Source of the DNA: an uncultured Actinoplanes sp.
GTDB lineage: Bacteria; Actinomycetota; Actinomycetes; Mycobacteriales; Micromonosporaceae
NCBI RefSeq assembly: GCF_934643405.1
Contig: NZ_CAKUCL010000040.1
Coordinates: 1-39,870, forward strand
Direction of reading: 5' to 3'
Length of the DNA stretch: 39,870 nucleotides
A program made the translations under genes and the position numbers. The notes beneath the pieces were generated by a model. It saw nothing but the letters and a program-made list of their open reading frames with translations, did no database searches and had not been told where the DNA came from. This document shows, piece after piece, positions 1 through 6,992 of the stretch. The stretch's first letter is position 1. Each line of letters opens with the position of its first letter.

Positions 1-1
1 G

Positions 2-325
2 CGTTCGTACGGTGACCGTCCGTCCGGCGACCGGGCCGGCCAAAGCGACCGGGGCGGCTACGGCGACCGCGGCGGCTACGGTGACCGCGGCGGCTACGGT
101 GACCGCGGCGGCTACGGTGACCGCCCGCAGCGCACCTACGGCGACCGCCCGGCGGGCGACCGCGTCGAGCGCAGCGGCGGCTACACTGGCGGCGACCGGC
201 CGCGCGGCGAGCGCAGCTTCGCCCCGCGCAACGGCGAGCGCACCGGCGGCTTCCGCCGGGACAACCAGCGCAACGACCGCCGCGAGGGTGCCCGCTTCGG
301 CGCCCGCCCGGCACGCACCTACTGA
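2..325 (+). CDS. C-terminal tail of an Arg/Gly-rich protein, possibly a DEAD-box RNA helicase (5' truncated)
   Basis: The frame is open from the window edge and ends at TGA 323-325, so only about 107 C-terminal residues are present. They are almost entirely Gly, Arg, Asp, Tyr and Ser. Four perfect GGYGDR hexapeptides lie at 53-124, followed by looser GDRP and GER motifs and the end ARPARTY. Such basic, disordered, RGG-like tails commonly end actinobacterial DEAD-box RNA helicases, where they hold RNA near the helicase core; cold-shock and other RNA-binding proteins can carry similar tails. No helicase motif is visible because the core lies outside the window, so the helicase identity is inference. 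The frame is supported by the in-frame peptide repeat and by a strong terminator immediately after the stop. Confidence 0.7.
   Translation, partial: RSYGDRPSGDRAGQSDRGGYGDRGGYGDRGGYGDRGGYGDRPQRTYGDRPAGDRVERSGGYTGGDRPRGERSFAPRNGERTGGFRRDNQRNDRREGARFGARPARTY
53..124 (+). repeat. Four tandem 18-bp repeats encoding GGYGDR
   Basis: Units lie at 53-70, 71-88, 89-106 and 107-124. They read GGCGGCTACGGTGACCGC, and the first unit differs by one silent base. The near identity suggests recent slippage duplication within the disordered tail. Confidence 0.9.
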
Positions 326-334
326 TCGACCGAA

Positions 335-376
335 CAACGGCCCGGCACGCACAGCGTGCCGGGCCGTTGCTTTCCT
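335..376 (+). terminator. Strong intrinsic terminator hairpin
   Basis: A perfect 16-bp GC-rich stem (335-350 with 354-369) closes a 3-nt loop ACA. A short pyrimidine tract CTTTCCTCC follows. It starts 9 bp after the stop of the truncated gene and would end its transcript. Confidence 0.85.
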
Positions 377-405
377 CCGGGGCGGATGACGGGTACAAAG
401 GGGCG

Positions 406-1026
406 ATGCGGCCACTGCCCACCTCGGTGTTCTGGACACGCAAGGACACCTCCGGTTCCGAGCACGCCCTCGTCGACCTCACCGCCGGGCTCTACGCCCG
501 GGGCACCGCGCTCGCGGTCGACCCGATCCCGTACACGTGCCATTACGAGCTGCAGACCGACCCGTCGTGGACGACGGCCTACCTCGACGTCTCGGCCGAG
601 GGCGGGGGCTGGTCCCGCAGCGTGCGCCTGGAACTCGCGGCCGGGCGCTGGCGCGCGACGACCGCCGAGCAGGGGAACCTCGACGCCGTCCTGTCGGCCG
701 CCGGGCACGCCGGCGCCGCGCTGCCGGGCATCGAGGACCCCGACCTGCTGTACGGGGCGTTCGACGTCGACCTGGGCGGGTCCGCGCTGACCAACACGCT
801 GCCGATCCGCCGGCTGAACCTGCTGAAGGCCGACCCGGGCGTGGCTCATCGGCTGAGCATGGCCTGGGTGCTGCTGCCCAGCCTGGAGGTCGTGCAGGCC
901 GATCAGATCTACACGCCGCTGGGCGAGGGCCGGGTGCGGTACGCGAGCGAGACCTTCAGCGCCGATCTGGCGGTCGACGACGCCGGTTTCGTCGTCGACT
1001 ACCCCGGCCTGGCCGAGAGGGTCTGA
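406..1026 (+). CDS. Putative glycolipid-binding family protein (PF06475-like)
   Basis: A 206-residue soluble protein starting MRPLPTSVFWTR. I recognise the layout of the putative glycolipid-binding family: an N-terminal strand with W and H (WTRKDTSGSEHALV), a middle DPIPYTCHYEL segment, the WSRSVRLE strand, and a C-terminal TNTLPIRRL / YPGLAER region. The family fold is a beta-barrel-like sheet thought to bind lipids; no enzymatic role is known to me. ATG 406 is chosen because family members begin here. An upstream TTG at 367 lies inside the terminator stem and is rejected. The gene sits alone between the terminator and the convergent Lrp-type regulator, with only 4 bp between the two stop codons. 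There is no signal peptide or membrane segment. Confidence 0.8.
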   Translation: MRPLPTSVFWTRKDTSGSEHALVDLTAGLYARGTALAVDPIPYTCHYELQTDPSWTTAYLDVSAEGGGWSRSVRLELAAGRWRATTAEQGNLDAVLSAAGHAGAALPGIEDPDLLYGAFDVDLGGSALTNTLPIRRLNLLKADPGVAHRLSMAWVLLPSLEVVQADQIYTPLGEGRVRYASETFSADLAVDDAGFVVDYPGLAERV

Positions 1027-1030
1027 GACG

Positions 1031-1480
1031 CTATGCCAGCCCGGGCTGCGGCCGGTTCTCCCACTTGGTGGAGAGCGCGATCGCCGTGCGCGTGGAGGCC
1101 ACGCCGGGGGTCCGGTTGATCCGCACGATGAGCTGCTCCAGCTCGGCGATCGTGCCGACCCGGACGATCAGCTGGTACGACTCGACGCCGGCCATGAAGT
1201 AGCAGCTCTCGACCTCGGGCATGGCCCGGAACGCGGCCAGCACGTCGTCGGTGTCGGCGCCGGAGTCCTCGATGATGCCGATCAGGGCGGTGACGCCGAG
1301 ACCTAGCGCTTCGTGGTCGACCTCGGCCCGGTAACCGCGGACCGTACCGGCCGCCTCGAGCTTGCCGACCCGCTCGTGCACGGCGGGCGCGGAGAGCCCG
1401 ACCTTGCGGGCCAGCTCGGCGTACGACGAGCGCGCGTTCTCCCGTAGCAGGTCGATCAGCTGGAGGTCGATGGAGTCCAT
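1031..1480 (-). CDS. Lrp/AsnC family transcriptional regulator
   Basis: A 149-residue protein with the standard two-domain layout. An N-terminal winged HTH (MDSIDLQLIDLLRENARSSY, recognition helix near LSAPAVHERVGKL) is followed by an alpha/beta RAM domain (about 65-145) that binds amino acids and drives oligomer assembly (VTALIGIIED, YQLIVRVGTIAELEQLI). ATG 1480 is chosen over an upstream in-frame start because DxxDxxLL must lie at the extreme N-terminus. Members sense amino acids and control amino-acid metabolism genes, often including their own. The partner target is not obvious here. It is transcribed divergently from bldC across a 212-bp intergenic region. Confidence 0.93.
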   Translation of the reverse strand: MDSIDLQLIDLLRENARSSYAELARKVGLSAPAVHERVGKLEAAGTVRGYRAEVDHEALGLGVTALIGIIEDSGADTDDVLAAFRAMPEVESCYFMAGVESYQLIVRVGTIAELEQLIVRINRTPGVASTRTAIALSTKWENRPQPGLA

Positions 1481-1692
1481 GGTTGAGACCCTAATCGGGT
1501 GGCAGTTTGCTACTCGCGTCCGGTAGCTGCGCCTCGGCGGCAGGATAACGATCACTGTCGCAAATAGGGCTATTTCCGCATTCCAGGGACTCGGTTCCGG
1601 GGCAATGCTCTAATGGCTTTACGTCCCGATCGAGCACGCCGACACTCACCGTGATCACGGCCGCTCCAAATGACCGACGCGAGGAGGGGGTT
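1481..1692. promoter_or_regulatory. Divergent intergenic region between the Lrp-type gene and bldC
   Basis: A 212-bp stretch that is notably less GC-rich than its surroundings. It must hold the start signals of both genes. I see a good ribosome binding site, GAGGAGG at 1681-1687, before bldC. I cannot assign sigma-factor boxes with confidence. Confidence 0.5.
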
Positions 1693-1968
1693 GTGGACAC
1701 TGGAGATCGTCTGCTGACACCGGGCGAGGTGGCCGCATTGTTTCGCGTCGATCCGAAAACGGTCACGCGATGGGCCGCCGCCGGGCGTATCGGCAGCATC
1801 CGGACTCCGGGTGGCCACCGCCGGTTTCGCGAGTCCGAGGTCCGGGCGTTGCTCGAGGGCGACGGCGTGATCGAGGAAATGCGCGAGGACGACGCCGCCA
1901 ACCGGCCGCGCAACGCGGGTCCCACCAATCCGGGCATGGGTTACGGCCCGCCCAACGGGTTGCGCTGA
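1693..1968 (+). CDS. bldC: BldC-type MerR-like DNA-binding protein
   Basis: A 91-residue protein that is essentially a single MerR-type winged helix: LLTPGEVAALFRVDPKTVTR, then the wing with GGHRRFRESEVRALL. Streptomyces BldC has the same one-domain build, without the dimerising coiled coil of classical MerR proteins; it binds direct repeats head-to-tail and controls entry into development. GTG 1693 is chosen because GAGGAGG sits 5 bp upstream and BldC homologues begin just before the LLTP segment. A Pro/Gly/Asn-rich extension of roughly 30 residues (VIEEMREDDAANRPR onward) exceeds the compact Streptomyces form and is probably disordered. Its last 28 bp overlap the 3' end of the convergent ubiX gene. 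Confidence 0.92.
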   Translation: MDTGDRLLTPGEVAALFRVDPKTVTRWAAAGRIGSIRTPGGHRRFRESEVRALLEGDGVIEEMREDDAANRPRNAGPTNPGMGYGPPNGLR

Positions 1969-2579
1969 CTATTCAGCTCGCCTTTCCAACGGTTCAGCAA
2001 GGTGTGCTCCACGCCCAAGGCATCGAGCACCTTTCCGGCCACGAAATCGACCAACTGCTGTGCGGTCGCCTGCGCCCCGGAACCATAAAAGCCGGGGCTG
2101 GCCGGTAACACGACGGCGCCCGCGTCGTGCAAGGCGATCAGGTGTTCCAAATGACTGCGGGTCACCGGCGTCTCGCGGGGCACCACGACCGTACGCCGTC
2201 GCTCCTTGAGGTTGACCTCGGCGGCTCGCTGAAGCAGGTCCTTGGACAGGCCGATCGCGATGCCGGCACAGGCGGCCGTGCTCGCGGGGACCACGACCAT
2301 GCCCTTCGCCCGATACGAACCGCTGCTCGGCCCGGCCGCGAGGTCACCGGCCGGCCAGTAGACCAGGTCGCCCAGGTCCTGCCCGAGCCACGCGCCCACG
2401 TCGTCCTTCCAGTGCGCGTCGCGGATGCTGGCGCCGGTCTCGTCCAGCAGCGTGAGCCGGGCCGCGCGGGAGACGACCAGGTCGACCGACTCGCCGGCGT
2501 CGAGCAGCCCGGTGAGCACGGCCCGGGCGTAGGGCGTGCCGGACGCACCGGAGACGCCGACGATCCACGGTTCACGCAT
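1941..2579 (-). CDS. ubiX: UbiX-family flavin prenyltransferase
   Basis: A 212-residue Rossmann-like flavoprotein. The N-terminus IVGVSGASGTPYA is the FMN-binding GASG loop. MVVVPASTAACAGIAIGLS and the PRETPVTRSHLEHL segment form the phosphate/prenyl pocket. UbiX proteins attach a dimethylallyl group to reduced FMN, making prenylated FMN, the cofactor required by UbiD decarboxylases. A UbiD homologue lies two genes upstream in the same direction, which fits cofactor supply. ATG 2579 lies 23 bp after the prenyltransferase stop codon. The 3' end overlaps bldC tail to tail. Confidence 0.93.
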   Translation of the reverse strand: MREPWIVGVSGASGTPYARAVLTGLLDAGESVDLVVSRAARLTLLDETGASIRDAHWKDDVGAWLGQDLGDLVYWPAGDLAAGPSSGSYRAKGMVVVPASTAACAGIAIGLSKDLLQRAAEVNLKERRRTVVVPRETPVTRSHLEHLIALHDAGAVVLPASPGFYGSGAQATAQQLVDFVAGKVLDALGVEHTLLNRWKGELNSQRNPLGGP

Positions 2580-2602
2580 GTGTCAAGTGTGCCTTGGGCG
2601 TC

Positions 2603-3499
2603 TCAGAGCAGCTTGAGGTCGAGCACGGCGAACAGGAACAGAGCGATGCCGACGAACCCGTTCGCGGTGAAGAACGCGCGGTTGACCTTGGACAGGTCGG
2701 TCGGGGTGACGACCAGGTGCTGATAGATGAAGGCGACCGCGGTCAGGGCCAGGCCGATCCACCACAGCCAGCCCAGGCCGACCAGCTGGCCGAACCAGAC
2801 GAACAGCGCGAAGGTCACCACGTGGGTCACGGTGGAGATGTGCAACGCCGCAGGGATGCCGAAGCGCGCCGGTGTCGAGTGCACCCCGATCTGGCGGTCG
2901 ATCTCCACGTCCTGGCAGGCGTAGATGATGTCGAACCCGCCGATCCACAGGCCGACCGCGACGCCCAGCAGCCAGGCGGGGCCGGAGCCGTGGAACGTGC
3001 CGGTGATGCCGAGCCAGGCACCGACCGGCGCCACGGCCTGGGCCAGCGCCAGGACGTAGTGCGGGAAGTTGGTGAACCGCTTGGCGTACGGGTAGATCAC
3101 CAGCGGGATCACGGCCAGCGGGAACAGCACCAGGCACAGCAGGTTGAGCAGCCCGGCGGCCACCGCCATGACCACCAGCGACAGGAGGGCGCCGGTCCAC
3201 GCCGTACGCAAGGAGACCGCGCCCGTCACCAGCTCGCGGTTGCGGGTCCGGGGGTTCAGTGCGTCGATCTTGCGGTCGAGGATCCGGTTCGCCGCCATGG
3301 CGAACGTACGGCCGGAGACCATGGCCACGGTGATGAGCAGCAGGTCGATCCAGTGCGTGCCGGTGCCCTCGCGGTCCAGCGCCACCAGCGCCGACAGGTA
3401 GGCGAACGGCAGCGCGAAGACGGAATGCTCGATCATGACGAGGCGCAGGAAGGATTTGATCTTGCCCGGTTTCTCCGGGACCGCCGCGACCGCCGTCAT
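2603..3499 (-). CDS. mqnP: UbiA-family polyprenyltransferase, probable menaquinone enzyme MqnP
   Basis: A 298-residue integral membrane protein with about eight or nine hydrophobic helices. Two Asp-rich motifs mark the UbiA family: NRILDRKIDALNPRTRNR (about 72-89) and CQDVEIDRQIG, which bind the polyprenyl diphosphate through Mg2+. The start ATGA (3499-3496) overlaps the stop of the UbiD gene, indicating translational coupling. Flanked by UbiD- and UbiX-type genes, it is best explained as the prenyltransferase of the late futalosine menaquinone pathway rather than ubiquinone synthesis, since actinobacteria use menaquinone. The substrate is inferred from context. It acts in the cytoplasmic membrane. 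Confidence 0.88.
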   Translation of the reverse strand: MTAVAAVPEKPGKIKSFLRLVMIEHSVFALPFAYLSALVALDREGTGTHWIDLLLITVAMVSGRTFAMAANRILDRKIDALNPRTRNRELVTGAVSLRTAWTGALLSLVVMAVAAGLLNLLCLVLFPLAVIPLVIYPYAKRFTNFPHYVLALAQAVAPVGAWLGITGTFHGSGPAWLLGVAVGLWIGGFDIIYACQDVEIDRQIGVHSTPARFGIPAALHISTVTHVVTFALFVWFGQLVGLGWLWWIGLALTAVAFIYQHLVVTPTDLSKVNRAFFTANGFVGIALFLFAVLDLKLL

Positions 3500-4956
3500 A
3501 TGCCGTATTCCTTCCAGCGCTTGTCCACGAGCGCGATCACCTCGGGCGCCATCGTCATCTCCTCCGGCCAGCCGCGGGTGTAGCCCTCGCCGGGCAGCTT
3601 ACGGGTGGCGTCGATGCCCGCCTTCCCGCCCCAGAACTGCTGGTACGAAGCGTGGTCGAGATGGTCCACCGGACCCTGGGTGAGCAGCAGGTCGCGGTCG
3701 TAGTCCACGTTGCCGAAGGCGCGGAAGGCGACCTCGGAGTAGTCGTGGACGTCGCAGTCCTCGTCCACCACCACGATCAGCTTGGTCAGCGACATCAGAT
3801 GCGCGCCCCAGATCGCGTTCATGATCTTCTGAGCGTGCTTCGGGTACCGCTTGCGGATGGAGACGATCACGCAGTTGTGGAAGACGCCGGCGGCCGGCAT
3901 GTCGTAGTCGACGATGTCCGGGATCAGCATGCGCAGCAGCGGCAGGAAGATGCGCTCGGTGGCCTTGCCGAGGCCGTGGTCCTCCTGCGGGGGCTTGGAC
4001 GTGATGATCGAGTGGTAGACGGGGTTCTTCCGCATCGTCATGCACTCGATGTGCAGCACCGGGAACGGCTCGACCGGGGTGTAGAAGCCGGTGTGATCAC
4101 CGAACGGGCCCTCCGGCAGCCGCTCGCCGGGCTCCAGATAACCCTCCAGCACGATCTGCGCCTCGGCCGGCACCTGGAGCGGGACGGTCAGGCAGTCCAC
4201 CATCTCGACCCGCTCGCCGCGCAGGAAGCCGGCGAACAGATATTCGTCGATGTCACCGGGCAGCGGGGCGCTGGCCGCGTACGACACGACAGGGTCGCAG
4301 CCGATCGCGACCGCCACCGGCAGCCGCTCGCCGCGGCGCTCGGCGACGGCGTGGTGTGCGGTGGAGTCCTTGTGGATCTGCCAGTGCATGCCCAGCGTGT
4401 TCCGCGAGTGCTGCTGGAGGCGGTAGAGGCCGAGGTTGCGCTTGCCGGTCTCCGGATGCTTGGTGTGGGTCAGCCCGAAGTTGTGGAAGACGCCGCCGTC
4501 GCCGGGCCAGACCTGAAGGCCGGGCAGCCGGTTCAGGTCGACCTCGTCGCCCTTCAGCACGACCTCCTGGCAGGGCGCGGACTTCACCTTCTTCGGCGGC
4601 ACCGACTTGAGCTGGAGCACCTTGCCGATGCCCTCGCGGATGCCCGACCAGCCCACCGGCAGCTCCGGCTTGACCAGAGCGCCGATGCGGTCGCCGATCT
4701 CGTCGAGCGACTCGACGCCGAGCGCCATCGCCATCCGCTTCTCGGTGCCGAACAGGTTGATCGCGACCGGCATCTCGCCCCGGGTCGGCCGTTCGAACAG
4801 AAGTGCCGGTCCGCCGGCCCGGACGGTGCGCGTCACCACCTCGCTGATCTCCAGCGTCGGATCCACCGGGACGGTGACGCGGCGCAGCTCGCCGGCCGCT
4901 TCGAGCGCGGCGATGAAGCCCTGCAGATCTTGGTACGGGAAGCCACGAGGTGCCAT
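3496..4956 (-). CDS. mqnL: UbiD-family decarboxylase, probable menaquinone enzyme MqnL
   Basis: A 486-residue protein with the full UbiD layout: N-terminal MAPRGFPYQDLQGFIAALE, then a cofactor-binding region with INLFGTEKRM, and the catalytic region around GPFGDHTGFYTPVEPFPV and ITSKPPQEDHGLGKATERIF. UbiD enzymes use prenylated FMN and a metal for reversible decarboxylation of aromatic or unsaturated acids. The adjacent prenyltransferase and UbiX genes make menaquinone synthesis the likely pathway. ATG 4956 is preferred; an in-frame GTG two codons upstream (4962) is possible. The gene heads a three-gene minus-strand operon and is divergent from a secreted-protein gene. Confidence 0.88.
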   Translation of the reverse strand: MAPRGFPYQDLQGFIAALEAAGELRRVTVPVDPTLEISEVVTRTVRAGGPALLFERPTRGEMPVAINLFGTEKRMAMALGVESLDEIGDRIGALVKPELPVGWSGIREGIGKVLQLKSVPPKKVKSAPCQEVVLKGDEVDLNRLPGLQVWPGDGGVFHNFGLTHTKHPETGKRNLGLYRLQQHSRNTLGMHWQIHKDSTAHHAVAERRGERLPVAVAIGCDPVVSYAASAPLPGDIDEYLFAGFLRGERVEMVDCLTVPLQVPAEAQIVLEGYLEPGERLPEGPFGDHTGFYTPVEPFPVLHIECMTMRKNPVYHSIITSKPPQEDHGLGKATERIFLPLLRMLIPDIVDYDMPAAGVFHNCVIVSIRKRYPKHAQKIMNAIWGAHLMSLTKLIVVVDEDCDVHDYSEVAFRAFGNVDYDRDLLLTQGPVDHLDHASYQQFWGGKAGIDATRKLPGEGYTRGWPEEMTMAPEVIALVDKRWKEYGI

Positions 4957-5071
4957 GGACACCAGTCTTCACCACCCGTACGACACTTCCGCGAGCGGGC
5001 GATCGCCGTCACTTGAGATGTCCGATTCGCGTTGAGTGGGCGATTATTGCCGTACTGTCCGGGCGAGGTGT

Positions 5072-5998
5072 GTGTTGCGGAAGGTCGCGCTTCTCGGCGC
5101 TCTGGCGGGACTGTCCGCCCTGCTGGCGGCCACGGCCCCGGCGATCTCGGCGGCCCCGCGGACGAAGACACGGCTGCCGGGCTGTCCGGTGGGCGGCGGT
5201 GTCTCCACACGACCGCCGACCGGCCCGGCGGGATTCGACGCGCCGGGCGCCTGCCGGGCGACCGGCCATCTGGAGTCCGGCGTACGGCGTGGCGAGGCGG
5301 CCTTCACCCCGGCCGGCTATCACCACCTGGGCGCCAACACCGGCGGCGAGTGGTCCGGCGTCTCCGGGCGGATCTCCGTGGTGGACGGCTCGGTGCGGCC
5401 CGGCACGTACGACTTCGTGGCCAGCCGCTTCATGGTGAAGCGCACCATGGGCCGGGGCAGCGTCGCGTGGCTGGAGGCCGGCTGGGCGGAGACCGGGTGG
5501 GCCGGGCCCGGACGTCAGCACATCTACACGTTCAACACCAACACCAAGACCTGGCAGTTCTACGACCAGTACGCGCTGCGCCCCGGCGACAAGGTCTGGT
5601 TCGACCTGCACAGCGACACCGACGGCGTGTGGGGCGCGTGGCTGTGGTGGAACAACCGGTGGAACCTGCTGACCGCCCAGAAACTGCCGATCGGCGGTAC
5701 GGCCGTGGTCGAGCAGTACGTGGAGGTGCACGTCGACGCGGACCGCCCGGGACGGGTGGACGTCCCCGCGGTGACCGTGGACAACGTCCAGCTGCGCCCG
5801 CCGGACGGGGGTACACCACGGTTCTGGCGCGAGGACGTGCCGACGCTGACCGGCTCCGACCCGATGCGGCAGCAGCGCCGGGGCGGGTTCTGCCTGGACT
5901 GGGTGAACCGCTACGACACCTGGAAGGCCGGCGACTGCGTGGACGACACCCCGGTCCCGCCGGCCCCGCCGACGGTGCTCGGCGGGCTGCTGGACTGA
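5072..5998 (+). CDS. Secreted Trp-rich protein of unknown function
   Basis: About 308 residues. An N-terminal Sec signal peptide (basic RK, hydrophobic VALLGALAGLSALLAATA, cleavage near AISA-APRT) points to export. The mature part is rich in Trp, Tyr and Gly and looks like a beta-sandwich. Notable stretches are VAWLEAGWAETGWAG, IYTFNTNTKTWQFYDQY, GDKVWFDLHSD and WLWWNNRWNLL. Four Cys (two near the mature N-terminus, two near the C-terminus in FCLDW and GDCVDD) could form two disulfides. Starts GTG 5072 or TTG 5075 both fit the GGGCGAGG at 5061-5068; a GTG at 5036 would place extra polar residues before the signal peptide. I do not recognise a named family. It is monocistronic, divergent from mqnL and convergent with ccsB. 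Confidence 0.75.
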   Translation: MLRKVALLGALAGLSALLAATAPAISAAPRTKTRLPGCPVGGGVSTRPPTGPAGFDAPGACRATGHLESGVRRGEAAFTPAGYHHLGANTGGEWSGVSGRISVVDGSVRPGTYDFVASRFMVKRTMGRGSVAWLEAGWAETGWAGPGRQHIYTFNTNTKTWQFYDQYALRPGDKVWFDLHSDTDGVWGAWLWWNNRWNLLTAQKLPIGGTAVVEQYVEVHVDADRPGRVDVPAVTVDNVQLRPPDGGTPRFWREDVPTLTGSDPMRQQRRGGFCLDWVNRYDTWKAGDCVDDTPVPPAPPTVLGGLLD

Positions 5999-6005
5999 CG
6001 CCGGA

Positions 6006-6992
6006 TCAGCCGCCCGGGTTCGCGTACGAGTGCAGACCGGAGAAGAACAGGTTCACGCCGAACAGGTTCATCAGCATCGTCACGAAGCCGAGCAGCGCGA
6101 TCCCGGTCGCGACCGTGCGCTTGACGCTCGGGGTGGACCGGGCGTGCAGGTACGCCGCGTAGACGATCCAGGAGATGAACGCCCAGACCTCCTTGGGGTC
6201 CCAGCCCCAGTACCGGCCCCAGGACGCCTCGGCCCAGATCGGCCCGGCGATCAGCGCGCCGAAGGTGAACAGCGGGAACGCGAAGGCGTGCATCCGGAAG
6301 GTCAGCCGCTCCAGCGCGGCCGCCGCCGGCACGTGCCGGCCCAGCGTGTACGGGAACTTGCGCCTGCCCTGGTCGTACCCGTTGCGGACCAGGAACATCG
6401 CGGCCGGCACCGCGCCGATCAGGAAGATGCCGGAGGCCAGGATGATCGTCGAGACGTGGATGATGAACCAGTACGAGTTCAGCGCCGGGACCAGCGGACC
6501 CACCGGCGTGTACGCGATCATGCCGTCGGCGCCGAGCAGCACCACCAGGGCGAGGGTCGCGAACAGGCCCAGATGCCGGACCGCGGGCTTGGTCAGCACC
6601 ACGCCGAGCCAGACCGCCGACGCCACGAAGGCGGCCGACAGGATGTACTCGTACATGTTGCCCCACGGCATGCGGTGAGCCGCACCGCCGCGGGTGATCA
6701 GGGTGGCCAGGTGCAGCAGGACGCCGACGGCGTTGAAGCCGACGGCGACCCGGCCGACCAGCTCGGCCCGCCGGTCCTTCGCCGGCCCCGGGCCGTCGAC
6801 CTCGACCGTGACGGACGGGATGTCGGCGACCGGCGCGCCGGCGCCGACGAGCTGGCGGGACGCCGCGGGACGGACCGCCGCGCGCCCGATGCGGCTGCGG
6901 TTGCCGAACGCGTACTCCCCGGCGTAGCAGACCATGGCGGCCAGGTAGGCCACGACGGTCAGTGCCATCAGGTGGTTGGACAACTCCGCCAT
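6006..6992 (-). CDS. ccsB: System II cytochrome c biogenesis protein CcsB/ResC
   Basis: A 328-residue multi-span membrane protein. The signature haem-handling WWD motif is present as WGRYWGWDPKEVWAF, followed by helices with conserved His residues. In System II, this protein and ResB form the synthase that moves haem across the membrane and ligates it to CXXCH of apocytochrome c. A loop at about residues 35-80 (Arg/Ala-rich) is longer than the bacterial minimum and probably cytoplasmic. ATG 6992 shares one base with the resB stop (TGATG), showing coupling. It is the last gene of the hemL-to-ccsB operon. Confidence 0.93.
   Translation of the reverse strand: MAELSNHLMALTVVAYLAAMVCYAGEYAFGNRSRIGRAAVRPAASRQLVGAGAPVADIPSVTVEVDGPGPAKDRRAELVGRVAVGFNAVGVLLHLATLITRGGAAHRMPWGNMYEYILSAAFVASAVWLGVVLTKPAVRHLGLFATLALVVLLGADGMIAYTPVGPLVPALNSYWFIIHVSTIILASGIFLIGAVPAAMFLVRNGYDQGRRKFPYTLGRHVPAAAALERLTFRMHAFAFPLFTFGALIAGPIWAEASWGRYWGWDPKEVWAFISWIVYAAYLHARSTPSVKRTVATGIALLGFVTMLMNLFGVNLFFSGLHSYANPGG

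Noticed and set aside
53..124. Short regular repeats as a CRISPR array
   Set aside because: Units are contiguous without spacers and encode an in-frame peptide repeat.
369..405. GGGTAC at 391-396 as a SigB-type -10 for the glycolipid-binding gene
   Set aside because: The nearest GNNT-like element gives an 18-bp spacer and lies in the terminator stem, outside the usual 14-16 bp.
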